Positions 36,836 through 44,554 of a stretch of DNA of 64,000 nt are shown here, piece after piece (position 1 is the first letter of the stretch; the number at the start of each line of letters is the position of its first letter). The stretch is from Anaeromyxobacter sp. (GTDB lineage Bacteria; Myxococcota; Myxococcia; Myxococcales; Anaeromyxobacteraceae): contig JADKCZ010000010.1 of NCBI GenBank assembly GCA_016718565.1, positions 1 to 64,000 on the forward strand. The letters are read 5' to 3'. A program made the translations under genes and the position numbers. Under the pieces are notes generated by a model. The model saw only the letters and a list, made by a program, of their open reading frames with translations, was not told the origin of the DNA and ran no database searches.

Positions 36836-38224
36836 ATGCGAAACCTCAACCGCCTCCTGTTCGCCTTCGCCGCCTTCGCCGCGGTGGCCTTCCTGCCCGA
36901 CCTGCTCTCCTCGGGGCCGGCAGGTGGTGAGACCCAGGATCGGCTCAGGAGGCTCTTCGACGCGGCCGGACCGCTGCTGGCCTTCGGCCTGGCCTTCCTC
37001 GGCGGCGTGCTCACCAGCCTGACCCCCTGCGTCTACCCGCTCATCCCCATCACCGTGTCGATCTTCGGCGCCCGCAAGGCCAGCCGCGGCGAGGCCATGG
37101 CGCTCTCCGGCCTCTACGTGCTCGGCATCGGGGCCATGTACACGGCGCTCGGCGTGGGGGCGGCCCTCACCGGCCAGGCCTTCGGCGGCGTCATGAACAA
37201 CCCGCTGGTGATCGGCTTCGTGGCGCTGGTCTTCGCGGTGATGGCGGCCTCCATGTTCGGCGCCTTCGAGCTGGCGCTGCCCTCCGCGGTGCAGGCGCGC
37301 CTCAGCGCGGTGGGCGGCACCGGGCGGGCCGGGGCCTTCGCCATGGGCCTGGTGGCCGGCGTCATCGCCGCCCCCTGCACCGGCCCGGTGCTCACCTCCA
37401 TCCTGCTGCTCATCGCCAAGCAGGGCTCGGTGGCGCTGGGCGCCGGCCTGATGCTCTCCTTCGCCCTCGGCATGGGCATGCTCTTCTTCCTGATCGGCGC
37501 CTTCTCCATCTCGCTGCCCAAGAGCGGCGCCTGGATGGAGACCGTCAAGTCGGTCTTCGGGGTGGCGCTGCTGGCGGCGGCCGCGGTCTACCTGAAGGAC
37601 CTGGTCCCGGCCCTGCGGCCGCTCTTCTCGGCGGCCCGCTCGGCGGCGCTGCTGTCGGCCGGCGTGGCCGCCCTGGGCGTGCTGCTGGGCGCGCTGCACC
37701 TCAGCTTCCACGGCGCCGCGGCCGAGCGGGCCCTGAAGGCCCTGGGCGTGGCGCTGGTGGTGGGCGCCGTGGCCTACGCCTCCGGCGCCGCCGGGGCGCG
37801 CGAGCGGGCCCTGACCGAGGCCAGCGCCTTCTCCTGGCTCAAGACCGAGGCCGAGGCGGTGGCGCTGGCCAAGGCCACCGGCCGCCCGGTCATCATCGAC
37901 TTCTGGGCCGAGTGGTGCACCGCCTGCAAGGAGCTCGACAAGATCGCCTGGGCCGACCCGCGGGTGCAGGCCAAGGCCAGCCGGTTCGTGGCGGTCAAGG
38001 CCGACGGCACCGAGTCCACCGACGAGTTCATGGCGCTGGCCGACAAGTACGGCGTGGTCGGCATGCCCACCGTCATCTTCATCGACGGCCAGGGGCGCGA
38101 GGTGCGCGACCGGATCATCGGCGCGGTGGACGCCGACGAGATGCTGAAGCGGCTGGACGCGGTGGACGACGCCTGCGGCGTCCCGGTGCCGGCCGGCGCG
38201 CTGGCCTGCGCCGCCCGCTGGTGA
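36836..38224 (+). CDS. dsbD: DsbD-like thiol:disulfide interchange protein lacking the N-terminal periplasmic domain
   Basis: 462 residues. After one N-terminal hydrophobic segment comes the eight-helix CcdA-like core with redox cysteines in TPCVYPLIPITV and APCTGPVL, then a periplasmic thioredoxin domain with WAEWCTACKELD (CxxC). The nDsbD domain that normally precedes the membrane core is missing, so it resembles short DsbD/CcdA-thioredoxin fusions. It passes electrons from cytoplasmic thioredoxin to periplasmic substrates. GAGAGAAGG lies just before ATG 36836. It is divergent to the isc operon. Confidence 0.88.
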   Translation: MRNLNRLLFAFAAFAAVAFLPDLLSSGPAGGETQDRLRRLFDAAGPLLAFGLAFLGGVLTSLTPCVYPLIPITVSIFGARKASRGEAMALSGLYVLGIGAMYTALGVGAALTGQAFGGVMNNPLVIGFVALVFAVMAASMFGAFELALPSAVQARLSAVGGTGRAGAFAMGLVAGVIAAPCTGPVLTSILLLIAKQGSVALGAGLMLSFALGMGMLFFLIGAFSISLPKSGAWMETVKSVFGVALLAAAAVYLKDLVPALRPLFSAARSAALLSAGVAALGVLLGALHLSFHGAAAERALKALGVALVVGAVAYASGAAGARERALTEASAFSWLKTEAEAVALAKATGRPVIIDFWAEWCTACKELDKIAWADPRVQAKASRFVAVKADGTESTDEFMALADKYGVVGMPTVIFIDGQGREVRDRIIGAVDADEMLKRLDAVDDACGVPVPAGALACAARW

Positions 38225-38238
38225 GCGGCGGCGCCGCT

Positions 38239-38901
38239 CTAGAAGATGCGGTAGCCGACCAGCACCAGCAGCTCCGGCTCGAAGCGCCCGGTGCGCATGG
38301 GGGCGTCGCCGCCGCCGCCGCGCCAGCCGAGCGCCGCCCGCACCCCCAGCGAGAGGTCGCCGTAGGCCAGGGTCTCGTAGCCCACCGAGACCTTGGGGGC
38401 GACCAGGAAGCCGCCGTCGCGCCAGGTGGTGAAGGTCACCGGCACGGCGGCGGTCAGCGAGATCAGGCCGTCGCCGGCGTGGGACGAGAGGACCAGGGCC
38501 GGGGCCAGCAGCAGGCCGCGGTCGCCCAGGTTGTCGTCGTGGATCCAGGTGCCGCCGAAGTCGAGGTACCAGCCGGCCTGGAGCCGCAGGCCCAGGTCCC
38601 AGCCGCCCGCCGAGCCCACCGGGCGCCGCCAGGCCCCGGAGAGCCACAGCTCGGTGGAGCTCCAGTCGAACTCCACCGAGGCCAGCAGGTCGTCCTGGGC
38701 GCTCAGGCCCTGGCCGTAGCTGGCGCCCAGCGAGGCGAAGCCGGCCCAGGCCAGCGCGGCCGAGCCGCCCCCCAGGCTCTCGGCGCCCAGCAGCGAGCGC
38801 GGCTGCGGCGCGCCGAGGAGGCCGCCGTCGGCGGCCCGGGCGGCGGGGGCGGAGCCCAGGAGGGCGGAGGCGAGGAGGAGCGCGGCGCAGGTGCGGGTCA
38901 T
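38239..38901 (-). CDS. Probable outer membrane beta-barrel protein
   Basis: 220 residues with a clean signal peptide (MTRTCAALLLASALLGSAPAARA). The mature part has alternating aromatic/small amphipathic strands (WDLGLRLQAGWYLDFGG, LSLGVRAALGWRG) and ends in YRIF, a C-terminal phenylalanine typical of barrels inserted by the Bam machinery. Function not recognised. It converges on dsbD; TAAGAT about 27 bases before the ATG is a possible -10 box. Confidence 0.65.
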   Translation of the reverse strand: MTRTCAALLLASALLGSAPAARAADGGLLGAPQPRSLLGAESLGGGSAALAWAGFASLGASYGQGLSAQDDLLASVEFDWSSTELWLSGAWRRPVGSAGGWDLGLRLQAGWYLDFGGTWIHDDNLGDRGLLLAPALVLSSHAGDGLISLTAAVPVTFTTWRDGGFLVAPKVSVGYETLAYGDLSLGVRAALGWRGGGGDAPMRTGRFEPELLVLVGYRIF

Positions 38902-38978
38902 GGGGGGTCCTATGCGTGAGGCGGGCGAATCTTACCCGCGGGCGGCGGGGGGTCGAGCAAACGCCCAGTCATGAGGTG

Positions 38979-39007
38979 TTGACACCCTCCGCGGCCTGCG
39001 CTAATTC
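38979..39007 (+). promoter_or_regulatory. Promoter of tRNA-Leu
   Basis: TTGACA (38979-38984) and TAATTC (39002-39007) with a 17-base spacer, 12 bases before the mature tRNA 5' end. Confidence 0.8.
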
Positions 39008-39019
39008 CCGGCCCCCACT

Positions 39020-39103
39020 GCCCAGGTGGCGAAACTGGTAGACGCACCAGATTCAGGGTCTGGCGGCCTCAAAACCGTGGAGGTTCGAATCCTCTCCTGG
39101 GCA
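39020..39103 (+). tRNA. tRNA-Leu (CAG)
   Basis: Acceptor arms GCCCAGG/CCTGGGC pair. The anticodon stem CCAGA/TCTGG encloses TTCAGGG (anticodon CAG), a long class II variable arm follows, and the T loop is TTCGAAT. Discriminator A; no encoded CCA. Confidence 0.95.
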
Positions 39104-39105
39104 CT

Positions 39106-39150
39106 CGACGCCGGCGATGGCCACACGCCTCGCCGGCGTCGTCTTTTCTC
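39106..39150 (+). terminator. Intrinsic terminator after tRNA-Leu
   Basis: A 12-bp perfect stem CGACGCCGGCGA/TCGCCGGCGTCG (39106-39117 with 39130-39141) followed by TCTTTTCTC. Confidence 0.85.
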
Positions 39151-39181
39151 CGGGCCGGGGTGAGGGGCGGCCGGCCCCCAC

Positions 39182-39224
39182 TTGATCCATCCGGCCGGAT
39201 GCATGAATATGCATCATCATGCAT
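39182..39224 (+). promoter_or_regulatory. argC promoter with probable ArgR operator (ARG box)
   Basis: TTGATC (39182-39187) and GAATAT (39205-39210) are 17 bases apart. TGCATGAATATGCAT, continued by a further ATGCAT at 39219-39224, resembles the ARG-box core (TGAAT / ATTCA type) and overlaps both the -10 box and the argC ATG. The operon ends with argR, so autoregulated repression by arginine-bound ArgR is expected. The predicted start point is about at the ATG. Confidence 0.6.
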
Positions 39225-40253
39225 ACCGTCTCCGCGGCCGTCGTCGGCGCCTCCGGCTACTCCGGGCTCGAGCTCACCCGCATCCTCTCCGGCCACCCCC
39301 GGCTGCGCCTCACCGCGGTCACCTCCGACCGCTGGGCCGGCGAGGCGGTCTCGGCCCGCCTGCCGCTCGACGGCCGGGTGGGCGGGCTCACCTACGGCCC
39401 GCTGTCCGGCAGCCACGCGGTGGAGGCCGAGGTGGTCTTCCTGGCCACGCCGGCCGAGGTCTCGCTCGAGCTGGTCCCCCGGCTGCTGGCGCGCGGCCTC
39501 CAGGTGGTGGACCTCTCGGGCGCCTACCGGCTCCTCGACGCGGCGGCCTACCCGCCCTGGTACGGCTTCACCCACACCTCGCCGGGGCTGCTGGCCGAGG
39601 CCCGCTACGGCCTGCCCGAGCTGGCGCGGGACGAGCTCGGCGAGGCCCGCCTCATCACCAACCCGGGCTGCTACGCCACCGCCATCGCGCTGATGGTGTC
39701 GCCGCTGGTGCGCAGCGGCCTGTGCGCCCCCACCGGCATCCGGGTCACCGGGCTCTCCGGGGTCTCGGGCGCCGGCCGCAAGGCCAGCGAGGACTACAGC
39801 TTCTGCGAGGTCGACGAGGACCTGCGCGCCTACCGGCTGGGCAAGCACCAGCACGTGCCGGAGATCGAGCAGACGGTGGAGCGCTTCGCCGGCGCCTGCG
39901 GGGCGCTCTCCTTCACGCCGGTGCTGGTCCCCATGCGGCGCGGCATCCTGGCCACCGCGGTGCTGCCGGCGGCGCCCGGCGCCACCCAGGCGGACCTGCA
40001 GGCGGCGCTGGCCGCGGCCTACGCCCGCGAGCCCTTCGTGAAGGCCCTGGCGCCCGACAAGGTGCAGGTGAAGGACGTGGTGCGCACCAACCGCTGCCAC
40101 GTCGGGGTGGCGCTCGACGCCCGGGCCGGGGTGGCGGTGGCGGTCTCCGTCATCGACAACCTGGTGAAGGGGGCGGCCGGGCAGGCGGTGCAGGCGCTCA
40201 ACTCGGCGCGGGGCTGGGACGAGACCGACGGCCTGGCGCTCCTGGGAGGCTGA
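39219..40253 (+). CDS. argC: N-acetyl-gamma-glutamyl-phosphate reductase
   Basis: 344 residues, third step of arginine synthesis. An N-terminal Rossmann segment VVGASGYSGLELTRIL, catalytic C151 in TNPGCYATAIAL, and GVSGAGRKASED are diagnostic. ATG at 39219 lies inside the ARG-box-like sequence and has no Shine-Dalgarno sequence, so the mRNA may be leaderless. The argJB GTG follows the stop by one base. Confidence 0.93.
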   Translation: MHTVSAAVVGASGYSGLELTRILSGHPRLRLTAVTSDRWAGEAVSARLPLDGRVGGLTYGPLSGSHAVEAEVVFLATPAEVSLELVPRLLARGLQVVDLSGAYRLLDAAAYPPWYGFTHTSPGLLAEARYGLPELARDELGEARLITNPGCYATAIALMVSPLVRSGLCAPTGIRVTGLSGVSGAGRKASEDYSFCEVDEDLRAYRLGKHQHVPEIEQTVERFAGACGALSFTPVLVPMRRGILATAVLPAAPGATQADLQAALAAAYAREPFVKALAPDKVQVKDVVRTNRCHVGVALDARAGVAVAVSVIDNLVKGAAGQAVQALNSARGWDETDGLALLGG

Positions 40254-40254
40254 C

Positions 40255-42354
40255 GTGAAGATCCCCAAGGGCTTCCGCTTCGGCGGGGTGGCGGCGGGCC
40301 TCAAGCCGGCGCGGCGCGACGTGGCGCTGGTGGTCTCGGACCACCCGGCCGCGGCGGCCGGCGTCTTCACGGTGAACCGGGCGGCGGCGGCGCCGGTGCA
40401 GGACGGGCGCGGCCGCGTGCCGGCCGAGGGCATCCGCGCCGTGCTGATCAACTCCGGCAACGCCAACGCCCTCACCGGGCAGGCCGGCCTGGACGACGTG
40501 GCCACCCTGCGCGCCGCGGTGGCCGGCGCCCTGGGCCTGCAGAAGCGGGCCGTGCTGACCGCCTCCACCGGGGTCATCGGGGTGCGCCTGCCGGTGCAGA
40601 AGGTGGTGGACTCGCTGCCGGCGCTGCTGGCCCAGCTGGGCGACCACGCCGACCTGGCCGCCGAGGCCATCATGACCACCGACACCCGCCCCAAGCTGTC
40701 GGCGCGCGAGGTGACGCTGGGCGGCAAGACCGCCGTGCTCTCCTGCATCTGCAAGGGCTCCGGCATGCTGGCGCCGCAGCTGGCCACCACGCTGGCGGTG
40801 GTGGTCACCGACGCCGCCATCACCCCCAGGGCGCTGCAGGACGTGCTCACCCGGGCGGTGCAGGACACCTTCAACATGCTGACGGTGGACGGCGAGATGT
40901 CCACCAACGACACGGTGCTGGTGCTGGCCAACGGGCTGGCCGGCAACCCCCGCATCAGCGAGCCCGGCCCCGACCTGGAGGTCTTCGAGGCGGCGCTCAC
41001 CGACCTCTTCGGCGAGATGGCCCGGGCCATGGCGGCCGACGGCGAGGGGGCCACCCGCATGGTGGAGGTGGTGGTGACGGGCGCCCCCAGCTCGGTCTCG
41101 GCCCGCGACTGCGCCCGCGCCATCGCCCACTCCCCGCTGGTGAAGGCCTCGCTCTTCGGCGCCGATCCCAACTGGGGCCGCATCCTGGCCACGGTGGGGA
41201 GCCGGGCCGGCTCGCAGGGCTGGCCCATCGACCCCCTGCGGGCCCGCGTCAGCATGCAGGGGGTGGTGGTCTTCGAGCGCGGCGCGCCGGTGGAGCTGGA
41301 CCTGGAGGCGCTGCGGGCCAAGCTGCGCGAGGCCCGGGTGGACGTGCTGGTGGAGCTCTCGGAGGGCGAGGCGCGCGCCACCGCCTGGGGCTGCGACCTC
41401 TCCTACGACTACGTCAAGATCAACGCCGACTACACCTCCATGATCGTGCAGCGCCCCGACGGCATGCTGGCCAAGGACGACAAGGTCGCCAACTACAGCC
41501 CGACCTTCAAGCGCACCCTGCTGGTGGAGGCGCTCAAGTACATCGCCCAGTTCTCCGGGCAGGTGGCGGTCATCAAGTACGGCGGCGCCGCCATGGTGAA
41601 GGAGAGCCTCAAGGCGGCCTTCGTCGAGGACGTCACCTTGCTGAAGAAGGTGGGGCTGAAGGTGGTGGTGGTGCACGGCGGCGCGCCGGAGATCACCCGC
41701 ACCCTGGAGAAGCTGGGCGAGCGCTCCGAGTTCTTCGACGGCATGCGCATCACCGACGCCGCCAGCCTGCCGGTGGTGGAGATGGTGCTGACCGGCAAGG
41801 TGAACCAGGAGCTGGTGGCCATGCTGAACGCCCGCGGCGCGGGCGCGGTGGGGCTCTCCGGCAAGGACGGCAGCCTGCTCAAGGCCGAGAAGCGCGGCCT
41901 GGAGGGCGGGGTGGACCTGGGCTACGTGGGCAAGATCACCGAGGTGAACACGAAGTTCCTCAAGATGTTCCTCGATCAGAACTACGTGCCGGTCATCTCG
42001 CCCATCGGCCTGGCCGCCGACGGCACCGGCCTCTCCATCAACGCCGACGACGTGGCGGCGGCGGTGGCGGCGGCGCTGGGGGCCAAGAAGCTCATCTACC
42101 TGACCGACGTGGCCGGGGTGCTGGAGTCGGCCCCGGACGGCGAGCTGGTGCGCCAGGTGACCAGCGCCGACCTGACCCGGCGCATCGAGGCCGGCGCCAT
42201 CACCGGCGGGATGCGCTGGAAGGCGCTGGCCATCCAGGCCGCCCTGGCCGGCGGGGTGGAGCGGGTCCACGTGCTGGACGGCCGGCTGCCGCACACCGTC
42301 ATCGCCGAGCTCTTCACCGACCGCGGCGTCGGCTCGCTGGTGACCGCCACGTGA
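40255..42354 (+). CDS. argJ: ArgJ-ArgB fusion: ornithine acetyltransferase joined to N-acetylglutamate kinase
   Basis: One continuous 699-residue frame. Residues 1-395 are ArgJ, with KGSGMLAPQLATTL containing the self-cleavage/nucleophile threonine T178, and the usual ArgJ end YVKINADY. After a linker of about 20 residues, residues 413-699 are ArgB: SPTFKRTLLVEAL start, IKYGGAAMVKESL (443 region), VHGGAPEITRTLEKLG and GGMRWKALAIQAAL. ArgJ cycles acetyl groups from acetylornithine to glutamate, and ArgB phosphorylates the acetylglutamate formed, so the fusion joins consecutive steps. Self-cleavage at T178 would leave ArgB attached to the ArgJ beta chain. Overlaps argR by GTGA. Confidence 0.92.
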   Translation: MKIPKGFRFGGVAAGLKPARRDVALVVSDHPAAAAGVFTVNRAAAAPVQDGRGRVPAEGIRAVLINSGNANALTGQAGLDDVATLRAAVAGALGLQKRAVLTASTGVIGVRLPVQKVVDSLPALLAQLGDHADLAAEAIMTTDTRPKLSAREVTLGGKTAVLSCICKGSGMLAPQLATTLAVVVTDAAITPRALQDVLTRAVQDTFNMLTVDGEMSTNDTVLVLANGLAGNPRISEPGPDLEVFEAALTDLFGEMARAMAADGEGATRMVEVVVTGAPSSVSARDCARAIAHSPLVKASLFGADPNWGRILATVGSRAGSQGWPIDPLRARVSMQGVVVFERGAPVELDLEALRAKLREARVDVLVELSEGEARATAWGCDLSYDYVKINADYTSMIVQRPDGMLAKDDKVANYSPTFKRTLLVEALKYIAQFSGQVAVIKYGGAAMVKESLKAAFVEDVTLLKKVGLKVVVVHGGAPEITRTLEKLGERSEFFDGMRITDAASLPVVEMVLTGKVNQELVAMLNARGAGAVGLSGKDGSLLKAEKRGLEGGVDLGYVGKITEVNTKFLKMFLDQNYVPVISPIGLAADGTGLSINADDVAAAVAAALGAKKLIYLTDVAGVLESAPDGELVRQVTSADLTRRIEAGAITGGMRWKALAIQAALAGGVERVHVLDGRLPHTVIAELFTDRGVGSLVTAT

Positions 42355-42824
42355 CCACCTCGGAGAGGCGCCGCGACGCGGTGGCCCGCCTGGTGCGCAC
42401 CCGGCGCATCGGCACCCAGGAGGCGCTGCTGGCGGCGCTGGCGCGCGAGGGCTTCCGGGCCACCCAGGCCACCCTGTCGCGCGACCTGACCCGCCTCGGG
42501 GCCCGCCGCGTCTCGCGCCCGGACGGCGCCTACTACGAGGTGGACGGCCCCGCCGCCGCCGACCCGCTGGCGGCGCTGCGCGGGCTGGTGGTGGCGGTGG
42601 AGGGCAACGCCTCCCTGGTGGTGGTGCGCACCGCCGCCGGGGCGGCCTCGGCGGTGGCGCGGGCGGTGGACGACGCCCGCCTGCCCGAGGTGCTGGGCAC
42701 CATCGCCGGCGACGACACCATCTTCGTGGCGCCGGCCGGGGCCCTCCGGCCGCGGGCCCTGGCGGCCCGGCTGGCCGAGCTCCTGGGCGCCCCGGCGCCG
42801 CGGGCCGGCGCCGGCGCGCACTAG
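42351..42824 (+). CDS. argR: Arginine repressor
   Basis: 157 residues. N-terminal winged helix-turn-helix (EGFRATQATLSRDLTRLGAR) and C-terminal arginine-binding, hexamer-forming domain (LPEVLGTIAGDDTIFVAPA). It binds ARG boxes with arginine as co-repressor. Its place as the last gene of argC-argJB-argR, with an ARG-box-like site at the operon start, implies feedback control of the operon. GTG at 42351 overlaps the argJB stop. Confidence 0.9.
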   Translation: MTTSERRRDAVARLVRTRRIGTQEALLAALAREGFRATQATLSRDLTRLGARRVSRPDGAYYEVDGPAAADPLAALRGLVVAVEGNASLVVVRTAAGAASAVARAVDDARLPEVLGTIAGDDTIFVAPAGALRPRALAARLAELLGAPAPRAGAGAH

Positions 42825-42828
42825 GCGG

Positions 42829-42915
42829 TCGCGGTCGGGGTCGGGGTCGCAGTCGGGATCGCGGCCGGGGTCGGGGCCGGGGTCGCAGTCGGGGTCGCAG
42901 TCGAGGTCGCGGTCT
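42829..42915. repeat. GTCGGG/GTCGCG hexanucleotide array downstream of argR
   Basis: About 14 units of GTCGGG, GTCGCG, GTCGCA and GTCGAG begin five bases after the argR stop and are followed by a run of ten C residues at 42920-42929. Same family as the arrays at 25961, 31371 and 61321, in the opposite orientation to those at 31371 and 61321. Confidence 0.8.
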
Positions 42916-42967
42916 GGGGCCCCCCCCCCTATTGCGTACTCCGGGTGCGTGTTGCAGGCTGCCCCGC

Positions 42968-43408
42968 ATGGCCCTGACCCGCCCCCGCCCCCTCGGCGTC
43001 CTCGCCGCCCTGCTGCTCCTGGCGTCCCTGCCCGCCTGTGACCCGCCCGGGCCGAACGGGATGCACCAGGTGCTCTTCTTCAGGCAGGAGCCCTGGACCC
43101 CCGACGTCGGCGCCCCCTTCCGCCTCGACATCCCGGACCGGGTCCACGTCGGCGACTACTGGGAGGGGAAGGGGCTCATCTACATCCGCGGCAAGACCTA
43201 CACCTACGACTTCGCCGGCACCACGCTCGAGGTGACGCCGCCGCCGAGCATTGCCGTGGTGTCCACCACGCTGGAAGACGGCGGCTGGAGGCTCTCGCTC
43301 CGCTGTGACGCGGAGCCCGGCGGCGAGCTGCAGGTGCGCGTGCTGGCGGCGGGCGCCGAGCGCTACGCGGACGCCACCTTCATCAACTGCTACCCCGCCG
43401 CGCCCTGA
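42968..43408 (+). CDS. Small lipoprotein, unknown function
   Basis: 146 residues with signal peptide and lipobox LASLPAC (cysteine near 24). The mature part is predicted to be beta-rich (VGDYWEGKGLIYIRGKTYTY) and ends with two cysteines that may pair. No family recognised. It stands alone between argR and the DAHP synthase gene. Confidence 0.65.
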   Translation: MALTRPRPLGVLAALLLLASLPACDPPGPNGMHQVLFFRQEPWTPDVGAPFRLDIPDRVHVGDYWEGKGLIYIRGKTYTYDFAGTTLEVTPPPSIAVVSTTLEDGGWRLSLRCDAEPGGELQVRVLAAGAERYADATFINCYPAAP

Positions 43409-43465
43409 CGGCCGTGCCCCTCGCGCCCCGCGCTGCTACACTGCGCGACCCCGCGAGGACCGCAC

Positions 43466-44530
43466 ATGACCTTCAAGACCGACGACGTCCGCATCAAGGG
43501 CATCCACGAGCTGGCGCCGCCCTCCCACCTGACCCGGGAGTTCCCGGTGACGGACCGGGCGGCCACCACGGTCTACGAGGCGCGCCAGGCCATCCACCGG
43601 GTGCTGCACGGCATGGAGGACCGGCTGGTGGTGGTGGTGGGGCCCTGCTCCATCCACGACGTCAAGGCCGCCAAGGAGTACGCCCACCGGCTGGTGGCCG
43701 AGCGCACGCGGCACGCCTCCGAGCTCGAGATCGTGATGCGGGTCTACTTCGAGAAGCCGCGCACCACGGTGGGCTGGAAGGGGCTCATCAACGACCCCGA
43801 CCTGACCGGCGGCTTCGACATCAACAAGGGGCTCCGGCTGGCGCGCGAGCTGCTCCTCGACATCAACGAGCTGGGGCTGCCGGCCGGCTGCGAGTACCTG
43901 GACGTCATCACCCCGCAGTACATCGCCGACCTGGTGGCCTGGGGCGCCATCGGGGCCCGCACCACCGAGAGCCAGGTGCACCGCGAGCTGGCCAGCGGCC
44001 TCTCCTGCCCGGTGGGCTTCAAGAACGGCACCGACGGCAACGTGCGCATCGCCATCGACGCCATCAAGGCGGCCGGCAGCGCGCACCACTTCCTCTCGGT
44101 CACCAAGGGCGGCCACTCGGCCATCGTGTCCACCAACGGCAACGAGGACTGCCACGTCATCCTGCGCGGCGGCAAGGCGCCCAACTACGACGCCGCCAGC
44201 GTGGAGGCGGTCTGCGCCGAGATCGGCAGGGCCGGGCTGGCGCAGCGGGTCATGATCGACGCCAGCCACGCCAACTCCTCCAAGAAGCCGGAGAACCAGG
44301 TGCTGGTGGGCGCCGACGTGGCCCGGCAGGTGGCCGGCGGCGACGCCCGCCTCATGGGGCTGATGCTGGAGAGCCACCTGGTGGCCGGCCGCCAGGACCT
44401 GCTGCCCGGCAAGCCGCTCACCTACGGCCAGTCGATCACCGACGGCTGCATCGGGTGGGAGGACACGGTGCGGGTGCTGGAGGCGCTGGCCGAGGCGGTG
44501 CGGCAGCGCCGGCTGGCGGCGGGCGAGTAG
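43466..44530 (+). CDS. aroF: 3-deoxy-7-phosphoheptulonate (DAHP) synthase, class I
   Basis: 354 residues, AroFGH type. VVVVGPCSIHD carries the metal-binding cysteine; FEKPRTTVGWKGLINDP, VGFKNGTDGN and DASHANSSKKPENQ are the substrate and metal motifs. It condenses PEP and erythrose 4-phosphate in the first step of the shikimate pathway. Which aromatic amino acid inhibits it cannot be read here. TACACT about 24 bases upstream is a possible -10 box. Confidence 0.92.
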   Translation: MTFKTDDVRIKGIHELAPPSHLTREFPVTDRAATTVYEARQAIHRVLHGMEDRLVVVVGPCSIHDVKAAKEYAHRLVAERTRHASELEIVMRVYFEKPRTTVGWKGLINDPDLTGGFDINKGLRLARELLLDINELGLPAGCEYLDVITPQYIADLVAWGAIGARTTESQVHRELASGLSCPVGFKNGTDGNVRIAIDAIKAAGSAHHFLSVTKGGHSAIVSTNGNEDCHVILRGGKAPNYDAASVEAVCAEIGRAGLAQRVMIDASHANSSKKPENQVLVGADVARQVAGGDARLMGLMLESHLVAGRQDLLPGKPLTYGQSITDGCIGWEDTVRVLEALAEAVRQRRLAAGE

Positions 44531-44554
44531 GCGCCGCGGCGCGGCCCGCCCGGG

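Noticed and set aside
42920..42929. C10 run as a phase-variation switch for the 42968 lipoprotein
   Set aside because: The tract is intergenic, about 40 bases before the ATG, with no promoter boxes spanning it, so no mechanism can be supported.
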